A DNA stretch of 10,851 bases from contig JALUKJ010000193.1 in the NCBI GenBank assembly GCA_027056615.1, positions 1 to 10,851 on the forward strand, written 5' to 3'. The DNA is from Campylobacteraceae bacterium. GTDB taxonomy: Bacteria; Campylobacterota; Campylobacteria; Campylobacterales; Sulfurovaceae. Every line of letters starts with the position of its first letter. Position 1 is the first letter of the stretch. The notes under the pieces are model-generated. The model was not told where the DNA came from, ran no database searches, and saw only the letters and a list, made by a program, of their open reading frames with translations. Shown here in pieces: positions 6,504 through 10,851 of this stretch. The position numbers and the translations under genes were made by a program.

Positions 6504-7750
6504 TTTAATTCCTTATGAAACCAATATAATACACACAAGTAATAAATTAACATAAAGACAGATAAGAATGTTATCACTATCTCTATTCCAAAGTTATGTA
6601 AAAGTATTATTATAAGAATATATATTATATTTCCAAAAAGACTAATATAAAAAATCTCTTTTTGTTTATTAAATATAATAGGGATAGAGGAGATAGACGA
6701 AATCAAAAAATTCATAAAAAGGTACGGAATAAGAATTTGACTATACTCTCCAGCAACTCTCCATTTTTCACCAAATACAAAAGCAAATAAATCAGGAGCT
6801 ATAAAAAACAATATCCCAAAAGTGGGTAAAGCAATCAAAACTAATTTAATCATAACTACTTTAACATAAGGATAAAGTGCCTGATTATCATTATGTAAAG
6901 AGGAAAATTTTTTATACAACACTTGCCCTAAAGCTGAACCTATAATTCCAATAGGTACTTGCAAAACTCTTAAAGAGAGTGAATAGAATCCTAAAATAGT
7001 AGTACCAAAAAAACTTGATATAAGCATTACAGAACCACTATTTCTAACAATATCAATAAAAGCATGTAAAGAGTTCACTAAAGGAAAATCTTTATATTTT
7101 ATCATCTGTTCTAGCATAACTTCTTTTTTTACATATTGTATTGATGTTGTATCATTTTTAATAAATTTATGTATAAGTACAAAGACAGATACAAACCTAC
7201 CTACTATATTTCCTAAAATCAATCCACTATTTATACCTACATATTTTAAGAGTGGCTGAGATATTCCTATGGAGATACTTTGTGAAATTTGAGCATTAGA
7301 CATATTTTTAAAATACTCTTTTCTATTTGACCAATAGTTAAAACTTTGAGCTAAACCTGCTAAAAGGATTGAGAGTGGGACTAAATAAATTATATTTCCT
7401 AAACTATTAGCATTCAGAGTGGTTAAAATAGATTCTTTAAAAAAAAGGATAATAAGAGTTATAACAAAAACAATACTAATTGTTATCAAAATAGATAAAG
7501 CAAGTATGTTTATAGCCTCTTTTTCACTTTTGGGTAACACTATAGCCATCTCATATCTTGCTGTAGCCACTATGGCTATAAAATTTACAATACCTATATA
7601 TAGTGAAAAAATTCCGAAATCTTCAGGTGCATAAATCCTAGTCAAAATAGGACTAATAGCAATAGGTATAGCCTGTGCTATGGTTGTTCCTGTCATAAGG
7701 GTTAAAACATTACGAGAAAATTCTGACTTTGGTTTTAGTTTATTTAACAT
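6497..7750 (-). CDS. wzx: Wzx-type lipid-linked oligosaccharide flippase
   Basis: A 417-residue polytopic inner-membrane protein of the MOP/PST superfamily that would flip the undecaprenyl-linked repeat unit to the periplasmic face. The N-terminus shows the hallmark of these proteins: a short basic segment (MLNKLKPKSEFSRN), a first helix with TGTTIAQAIPIAISPIL, and then TRIYAPEDFGIFSLY. About 12 hydrophobic segments follow to the C-terminus, interrupted by basic loops such as NRKEYFKN and SLHNDNQALYPY, in keeping with family length. The start at 7750 has an excellent ribosome binding site (AGGGGG, 5 bases upstream). The gene ends in a 7-base overlap with the acyltransferase frame (ATGTTAA). 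A Wzx implies Wzy-dependent assembly, but no Wzy polymerase is visible here, so it would lie outside the window. Substrate specificity is unknown. Confidence 0.9.
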   Translation of the reverse strand: MLNKLKPKSEFSRNVLTLMTGTTIAQAIPIAISPILTRIYAPEDFGIFSLYIGIVNFIAIVATARYEMAIVLPKSEKEAINILALSILITISIVFVITLIILFFKESILTTLNANSLGNIIYLVPLSILLAGLAQSFNYWSNRKEYFKNMSNAQISQSISIGISQPLLKYVGINSGLILGNIVGRFVSVFVLIHKFIKNDTTSIQYVKKEVMLEQMIKYKDFPLVNSLHAFIDIVRNSGSVMLISSFFGTTILGFYSLSLRVLQVPIGIIGSALGQVLYKKFSSLHNDNQALYPYVKVVMIKLVLIALPTFGILFFIAPDLFAFVFGEKWRVAGEYSQILIPYLFMNFLISSISSIPIIFNKQKEIFYISLFGNIIYILIIILLHNFGIEIVITFLSVFMLIYYLCVLYWFHKELKC

Positions 7751-7840
7751 CCAAACCCCCTAAATACCCCACTAAACTCTTTCAACTCTTGTGGTAACTC
7801 TTTAGACATTTTATAAGTAGCCACACAAATAGATAATAAT
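7744..7840 (-). pseudogene. Short coding remnant between repeat array and wzx
   Basis: A frame of about 31 codons reads LSICVATYKMSKELPQELK and ends GFGC-stop, overlapping the wzx start by 7 bases. It starts directly at the end of heptanucleotide array 7838-7868. The open frame can be extended to 7932, but that part is repeat-derived. The pattern TYKxSKxLPxE resembles the first helix of four-helix-bundle S23-type proteins (VYKLTKxLPKEE), which would make it the stub of a second copy. Alternatively SICVATYK resembles the first strand of a GT2 glycosyltransferase. Neither is secure. It is too short to be a working copy of either. Confidence 0.3.
7756..7761 (-). promoter_or_regulatory. Strong ribosome binding site of wzx
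   Basis: AGGGGG on the minus strand, 5 bases before ATG 7750-7748. It is the clearest Shine-Dalgarno in the window. It follows a stretch without a convincing gene, so wzx can be translated independently of anything upstream. Confidence 0.75.
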
Positions 7841-7868
7841 GTTAAATTTTTAATGTTGAATTTTGAAT
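7838..7868 (-). repeat. Heptanucleotide array D, downstream of the S23 gene
   Basis: Minus-strand units are ATTCAAA, ATTCAAC, ATTAAAA, ATTTAAC and a terminal ATT. It has the same orientation as the arrays inside wbpI and wbpE. It is opposite to the array at 7910-7933, so the two form an inverted pair about 40 bp apart. Confidence 0.85.
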
Positions 7869-7909
7869 TATTTTTCATTTTTTTACAAATGAAATTTTGA
7901 TAATTTAGC

Positions 7910-7933
7910 ATTAAACATTCATAATTAAACATT
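7910..7933 (+). repeat. Heptanucleotide array E, over the S23 gene stop codon
   Basis: Plus-strand units are ATTAAAC, ATTCATA, ATTAAAC and a terminal ATT. It matches the array at 8301-8331 in orientation and sequence (both contain ATTAAAC and ATTCATA), so the pair flanks the S23 gene as short direct repeats. The TAA stop and last codons of the S23 gene lie inside it. Confidence 0.85.
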
Positions 7934-8302
7934 ACTCTTCCCTTGACTTGATTTTACGATACTTGTTAATAACTTGATTATCTCTTCTATATCGTTTTGT
8001 AAACTTTTAGTATGAGTATCATCTATATTTAAATAATCTGTTTTAATTAATAATTCTATCCAATATTTGCTTTCTCTTGCCTCTTTACTTGCAATAGCCA
8101 TTTTCGCTATAAAATCAGCTTTGCTTTGTCCAGCTTGTGCCTCATTAATGTTCGCTCCAATAGATGTACCACTTCTTAAAAGTTGTTTAGACAATACATA
8201 CTCTCTTTTTTCAGCACAAAGATACTTATAAAGATTTACAACTCTAACTGAGAAACTAAACGATTTATCTAAAATAATATTATCCTTCAATTTTTTCTCC
8301 AT
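7925..8302 (-). CDS. Four-helix-bundle protein, S23/23S-intervening-sequence family
   Basis: A small helical protein (125 residues from ATG 8302) of the S23 family (PF05635/TIGR02436), known from 23S rRNA intervening sequences and related to the Avd proteins of diversity-generating retroelements. Its molecular role is not established. The family signature is clear: KSFSFSVRVVNLYKYL (helix 1), LLRSGTSIGANINEAQAG (41-58), then KMAIASKEARESKYWIELL (67-85) and the last helix DIEEIIKLLTSIVKS. The real start may be TTG at 8290: GGAG lies 6 bases before it, and the protein would then begin KDNIILDKSF, as relatives usually do. The ATG at 8302 is itself part of a heptanucleotide repeat unit. No reverse transcriptase or rRNA is nearby. 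It is flanked by heptanucleotide arrays and by apparent remnants of other genes, suggesting that it arrived as a unit. Confidence 0.88.
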   Translation of the reverse strand: MEKKLKDNIILDKSFSFSVRVVNLYKYLCAEKREYVLSKQLLRSGTSIGANINEAQAGQSKADFIAKMAIASKEARESKYWIELLIKTDYLNIDDTHTKSLQNDIEEIIKLLTSIVKSSQGKSNV

Positions 8303-8331
8303 TCAAAATTAAACACTCACCATTCATAATT
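8301..8331 (+). repeat. Heptanucleotide array F, over the S23 gene start
   Basis: Plus-strand units are ATTCAAA, ATTAAAC, ACTCACC, ATTCATA and a terminal ATT. The array contains the upstream ATG of the S23 gene, and its other end coincides with the stop codon of the apparent YhcG remnant. It is a direct repeat of the array at 7910-7933. Confidence 0.88.
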
Positions 8332-8419
8332 ATTTTAACCAGCCAATTTCTCTAGACAATGTCTGGAGTTTTTCATTTTGATAATATTCAAGATAAATTC
8401 ATTGTTCTCTTGAATATTT
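8330..8419 (-). pseudogene. Possible remnant of a YhcG/DUF1016 family N-terminal domain
   Basis: One minus-strand frame reads KYSREQ, a stop, IYLEYYQNEKLQTLSREIGW, then LK and a stop. This resembles the DUF1016 N-terminal domain of YhcG-type PDDEXK nucleases, where a segment of the form GFSRxNLxxMRxFYLxY is followed by KLQTLxxEIxWSHN. The internal stop, the missing middle, and the loss of everything after GW show that it is not functional. It ends at the heptanucleotide array 8301-8331, as if the array and S23 gene had replaced the rest. The match is from memory of family motifs over about 28 residues and needs a profile search. Confidence 0.4.
8350..8418. other. Two inverted repeats between hepT and the S23 gene
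   Basis: The first is CTCTAGAC-aat-GTCTGGAG (8350-8368), an 8-bp stem with one G:T pair, followed on the plus strand by five T. The second is a perfect 11-bp repeat AATATTCAAGA / TCTTGAATATT (8383-8393 and 8408-8418) with a 14-base loop, also followed by T-rich sequence on the plus strand. As terminators both would stop plus-strand transcription, yet no plus-strand gene exists here. They also overlap the YhcG-like remnant, so they may be fortuitous. I see no promoter that can be supported in the rest of the gap between 8303 and 8450. Confidence 0.4.
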
Positions 8420-8450
8420 TTATTTAGCAAAACAACCTCTCATATTTCAT

Positions 8451-8897
8451 CTACCCAAATGTATAATTTTCAATTCTTGTAATAATAATTTGTTTATAAT
8501 CTACATTATCAATTAAAAAATTATAAACATCCATATATCTTTTTTCTTTAAGTATTTTATGCAAAACTTCATTATCAAATTTCATATAATCATGAATCAT
8601 ACTATTTCTAAATCCAATAGCACCACTTAAAGAATAGTACTCTTCATCCTCTATTGCACCAATATCATAAAGAAAATTTAAAGCATCTTTACTTCTTTGG
8701 GGGATTATGGGACAACCATAATATTTTAAAATTCTCTTTGACTTTCCAATCAGATTCTCTATCATAACCTGAAGTGAATTTTTAGCTGCTCTTAGTTCAA
8801 TAGGAGACAATATATCTTTATCTGATAGTATATCCAATATCTCTTTCTCTTCATTTGCAATATCAATTGTATGTATTAAATAATCTTTGAAGTTCAT
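8451..8897 (-). CDS. hepT: HepT-like HEPN toxin of a type VII toxin-antitoxin pair
   Basis: An all-helical HEPN-domain protein, about 148 residues, expected to act as a ribonuclease toxin and to be neutralised by the MntA nucleotidyltransferase encoded just before it (in characterised pairs by AMPylation of the HepT tyrosine). The HEPN signature R-x4-H-x-Y is intact in RNSMIHDY (97-104), so both the catalytic Arg/His pair and the modified Tyr are present. The open frame starts at 8903, but AAGGAG directly touches that ATG; the next in-frame ATG at 8897 has ideal 6-base spacing and is chosen. The gene overlaps mntA by 35 bases, so antitoxin and toxin are made from one message, antitoxin first. 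Long flanking helices agree with family length. The pair is probably cargo in this polysaccharide locus. Confidence 0.87.
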   Translation of the reverse strand: MNFKDYLIHTIDIANEEKEILDILSDKDILSPIELRAAKNSLQVMIENLIGKSKRILKYYGCPIIPQRSKDALNFLYDIGAIEDEEYYSLSGAIGFRNSMIHDYMKFDNEVLHKILKEKRYMDVYNFLIDNVDYKQIIITRIENYTFG

Positions 8898-9237
8898 TTT
8901 CATCTCCTTTTAGTAATATATAGTTATCTTTTATACTATTTATAATACTTCTATTTGCATGAGCCAAATCTACTATATCATAGTCATACTCTGGTATATT
9001 AAAAATAGCACCAATATCATTCCATACCTTTGATATACTACCCCATGATACTTCAAAATCATCTTTTACAAGTATAGCAAAATCATAATCACTCTTTGGA
9101 TTATATGTACCATTCGCTCTTGAACCAAAAAGTAGTGCTATCGTTACATAATCAAATTTTAAATCATTGAATTTTTCTATGAGTTCTTCTTTACTTATCT
9201 CTTTCGTTTTTGAAAATACTCTTTTTCTGTATATCAT
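8863..9237 (-). CDS. mntA: MntA-like nucleotidyltransferase antitoxin
   Basis: A minimal nucleotidyltransferase of 124 residues, the expected antitoxin partner of the HEPN protein that follows. The catalytic signature G-S-x10-D-x-D is exact: GSRANGTYNPKSDYDFAIL, with G38, S39, D50 and D52. A third acidic residue is plausibly D87 or D90 in YDYDIVDL. Known MntA proteins AMPylate HepT; that activity here is inference from the intact motif and the pairing. The ATG overlaps the ligase stop by 4 bases (ATGA), so it is translationally coupled to an unrelated gene, and no strong ribosome binding site is seen. In this pair the antitoxin gene comes first; in some characterised systems hepT comes first. 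A lone DNA-polymerase-beta-like protein of another role is unlikely given the HEPN partner. Confidence 0.87.
   Translation of the reverse strand: MIYRKRVFSKTKEISKEELIEKFNDLKFDYVTIALLFGSRANGTYNPKSDYDFAILVKDDFEVSWGSISKVWNDIGAIFNIPEYDYDIVDLAHANRSIINSIKDNYILLKGDENELQRLFNTYN
8904..8909 (-). promoter_or_regulatory. Ribosome binding site that fixes the hepT start
   Basis: AAGGAG on the minus strand has zero spacing to ATG 8903-8901 and 6 bases to ATG 8897-8895. The second is therefore the likely initiator. The site lies inside the mntA coding region. Confidence 0.7.
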
Positions 9238-10046
9238 TTTTTAGCATCCCTAACCCTCAAAAACACAGGAAACCTAGGCTTCCCATACTTTGTCATCTCT
9301 TTATATTTAAAAGTAATCAAACTTCCAATAGCAGGTGGATTTTCTCTTTGTTTATCACTAAATCCACTACCTATTTTAAAAGTAACATTATTATCCATTT
9401 TACAAGTTACAGAACCCATTAGGTTTTGATACTTTCCATGCCCTTTATTATAAGCGATAATTCTACACTCTTTATCTAAAAAAGTTTTAACTTTTAATGC
9501 TTTATTTGTTCTTTTTGCAATGTATAACGCTTTTGGGTCTCGAACGACCACTCCCTCTCCACCTTTTTTTTCGATTTTCGTTAAAAAATGTTCTAGCTCT
9601 TTTTTATCTTTAATGGAAATTTGTGGGATTATCTTTATAATATTATTTTCATAAGGCTTTACTTTTGCAAGACGTGTAAACAATCCACCTTTTGCGTGTG
9701 GCACTTCAAATATGTAGTGTTTTATCTCGTGCCATTTTTGGCTTGGAGTTTTGTCTCTTACAATAGAGGAGATGTTTTCAAAATCTCCTCTCTTACTCCA
9801 TAGCTCTCCATCTATCTCAAAAGGAGGGTAATTTTTTGTAAACCACTTTGGAGCATGAATTATCTTTCCACCTCTGCTTATTAGATTTTTTCCATTCCAA
9901 TAGGCTCTTATGCCATCTAGCTTTTCGCTCATGACCCAGCCACTAATATTTTGGTCTTTGTAGACTTTTAGGAGAAGTAGCTTAGGTTTTTGTGCAAAAA
10001 TAGATAGACTAAATATTACTACAAATATAGTTAATCTCATCATCAT
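9234..10046 (-). CDS. ligE: Secreted/periplasmic minimal ATP-dependent DNA ligase (Lig E type)
   Basis: A 270-residue ATP-dependent DNA ligase with only the adenylation domain and OB-fold, sealing nicks in double-stranded DNA. An N-terminal signal peptide (MMMRLTIFVVIFSLSIFA, probable cleavage after A18) predicts periplasmic location, as in Lig E proteins. Ligase motifs are all visible: motif I EKLDG with nucleotidyl lysine K42; SRGG (57-60); motif III FEIDGELW (76-83); motif IV GGEGVVVRD (162-170); motif V KVK (185-187); then an OB-fold with IIAYNKGHGKYQNLMGS. The start lies 38 bases inside the end of the aminotransferase gene, with three consecutive ATG codons and no clear ribosome binding site, so translation is probably coupled. 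Similar proteins occur in Campylobacter and Haemophilus. A role in polysaccharide synthesis is unlikely; handling of incoming or extracellular DNA has been suggested for the family. Confidence 0.9.
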   Translation of the reverse strand: MMMRLTIFVVIFSLSIFAQKPKLLLLKVYKDQNISGWVMSEKLDGIRAYWNGKNLISRGGKIIHAPKWFTKNYPPFEIDGELWSKRGDFENISSIVRDKTPSQKWHEIKHYIFEVPHAKGGLFTRLAKVKPYENNIIKIIPQISIKDKKELEHFLTKIEKKGGEGVVVRDPKALYIAKRTNKALKVKTFLDKECRIIAYNKGHGKYQNLMGSVTCKMDNNVTFKIGSGFSDKQRENPPAIGSLITFKYKEMTKYGKPRFPVFLRVRDAKK

Positions 10047-10851
10047 TCAAATAGGGGTTCATAGGCAGACTCATAATCTCATTAGAGACCTTTTCAGCTA
10101 TAGGGAAGTCCCCTTTTTTATAACCTAAATAAGCAAAACACTCTTGCAAATGTAGAGGCATAGGGTAATGCACAGCCGTAGGAATACCTTGCTCTTTTAA
10201 TTTAGATTGAACCTCATCTCTATTTTGAACTCGAACACTATATTGAGCAAAAGCAGAAGTAGCTTTTTTATCTACAAAAGGTAAAACTAAATCTTTATCT
10301 TTTAAAGCTTGGTTATATTTCTCTGCTACCTCTTGACGAAGAGCTAAATCTTTTTTATAATGCTTCAACTTTACATCTACAATAGTACATTGAAGAGTAT
10401 CCATTCGTCCACCCATACCGATGTATTTATGATGATAACGTTTACTTTGACCGTGAACCCTAAGGGACTTCATTTTAGTAGCTAACTCATCACTATTGGT
10501 AAAGACAGCCCCACCATCTCCAAAACATCCTAATGGTTTAGCAGGGAAAAAACTTGTGGTTGAAATGTCTCCTAAATTGCTATCGTATACACCATTAAAT
10601 GTACTTCCAAAACTTTGAGCTCCATCTATTATAATTTTTAATTTTGAATGTTTAATTTTTAATTTTTCTAGTGCATCAATATCAGATGGTTGTCCATATA
10701 GACTTACTGCTATTATAGCTTTTGTTTTTGGTGTAATTTTCTCTTCTATTTTAGTGGGGTCTATATTGTAGGTTTTTTCATCTATATCTACAAAGACTGG
10801 TTTTGCTCCTAAAAAGGCTATGGTCTCGGCTGTAGCTATAAAGGTAAAAGG
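10009..10851 (-). CDS. wbpE: WbpE/DegT-family PLP-dependent sugar aminotransferase (N-terminus cut by window edge)
   Basis: A fold-type I aminotransferase of the DegT/DnrJ/EryC1/StrS family that aminates a keto group of a UDP-sugar. The last 280 residues are visible, and roughly the first 80 lie beyond the right edge. Visible are PFTFIATAETI, VFVDID, the PLP-ring contact DGAQSFG (D at visible residue 76), and the Schiff-base lysine in SFFPAKPLGCFGDGGA (visible residue 105). RVHGQSKRYHH, GMGGRMDTLQ and the C-terminal VHYPMPLHLQ follow. The FPAKPLGC...GDGG...RMDTLQ set is typical of WbpE/WlbC, which aminate C3 of UDP-3-keto-GlcNAcA. The WbpI-like epimerase in the same locus supports that pathway. 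A heptanucleotide array inside the gene encodes KLKIKHSKLK (visible residues 63-72), just before the IIIDGAQ strand. The stop is TAG, 38 bases inside the ligase gene. Confidence 0.9.
   Translation of the reverse strand, partial: PFTFIATAETIAFLGAKPVFVDIDEKTYNIDPTKIEEKITPKTKAIIAVSLYGQPSDIDALEKLKIKHSKLKIIIDGAQSFGSTFNGVYDSNLGDISTTSFFPAKPLGCFGDGGAVFTNSDELATKMKSLRVHGQSKRYHHKYIGMGGRMDTLQCTIVDVKLKHYKKDLALRQEVAEKYNQALKDKDLVLPFVDKKATSAFAQYSVRVQNRDEVQSKLKEQGIPTAVHYPMPLHLQECFAYLGYKKGDFPIAEKVSNEIMSLPMNPYLNDDEINYICSNI
10636..10663 (-). repeat. Heptanucleotide array G inside wbpE (four units)
   Basis: Minus-strand units are ATTAAAA, ATTAAAC, ATTCAAA, ATTAAAA and a terminal ATT. It encodes KLKIKHSKLK, replacing the usual helix end and loop between the ALEK helix and the DGAQ strand. 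It has the same orientation relative to coding as the three arrays in wbpI. Confidence 0.85.

Noticed and set aside
7419..7634. Plus-strand open frame of 71 codons
   Set aside because: It is antisense to transmembrane segments of wzx, with no ribosome binding site or family motif.
7744..7932. A real 62-residue protein gene upstream of wzx
   Set aside because: Its first half is made of heptanucleotide repeats and its start lies inside an array; only the last 31 codons look like old coding sequence.
7925..8302. 23S rRNA intervening sequence
   Set aside because: No rRNA sequence lies on either side; the neighbours are protein-coding remnants and repeat arrays.
7838..8331. Diversity-generating retroelement, because S23-type proteins resemble Avd
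   Set aside because: No reverse transcriptase, no template/variable repeat pair with A-specific changes and no target protein gene are present.
8350..8418. Rho-independent terminator ending the hepT transcript
   Set aside because: The T-runs follow the hairpins on the plus strand, the wrong direction for the minus-strand genes.
9210..9803. Two plus-strand open frames opposite the ligase gene
   Set aside because: The minus-strand frame has all ligase motifs; the antisense frames show no recognisable features.

Overview
The window is one continuous minus-strand run of genes for a surface polysaccharide (O-antigen, capsule or similar glycan). Both ends are cut by the window edge. The DNA is very AT-rich, genes overlap by a few bases, and there is a small secreted ATP-dependent DNA ligase of the kind found in Campylobacter and relatives. 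Together these suggest a Campylobacterota-like bacterium (Sulfurimonas, Sulfurovum or Arcobacter type). This is inference from gene style, since no rRNA or other marker is present.

In transcription order (right to left): a WbpE-like sugar aminotransferase lacking its N-terminus (10009-10851); a periplasmic ATP-dependent DNA ligase (9234-10046); an MntA/HepT nucleotidyltransferase-HEPN toxin-antitoxin pair (8863-9237, 8451-8897); a short stretch that looks like a YhcG/DUF1016 remnant (8330-8419); a four-helix-bundle S23-type protein gene (7925-8302) bracketed by heptanucleotide repeat arrays; a second short remnant (7744-7840); a Wzx flippase (6497-7750); a hexapeptide acyltransferase broken by an in-frame stop (5925-6503); three GT-B glycosyltransferases (5026-5928, 3822-5033, 2764-3822); a NeuD/PglD-like acyltransferase (2279-2767); a WbpI-like UDP-sugar 2-epimerase (1200-2282); and a WbuB-like glycosyltransferase running off the left edge (1-1207).

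The aminotransferase and epimerase fit steps of the UDP-ManNAc3NAcA type of pathway (WbpA/B/E/D/I). The glycosyltransferases would build the repeat unit on a lipid carrier, acyltransferases would decorate it, and Wzx would flip it across the inner membrane. No Wzy polymerase, WbpA, WbpB or WbpD is visible. From wzx leftward, all junctions overlap by 1 to 8 bases, implying translational coupling.

The most unusual signal is a family of seven short arrays of degenerate 7-bp units (consensus ATTCAAA / ATTAAAC / ATTCATA). Three lie inside wbpI, one inside wbpE, and three beside the S23 gene, whose first and last codons lie within them. The gene remnants on either side abut these arrays. This suggests that the arrays and the S23 gene together mark, or drive, insertion and recombination in this locus.
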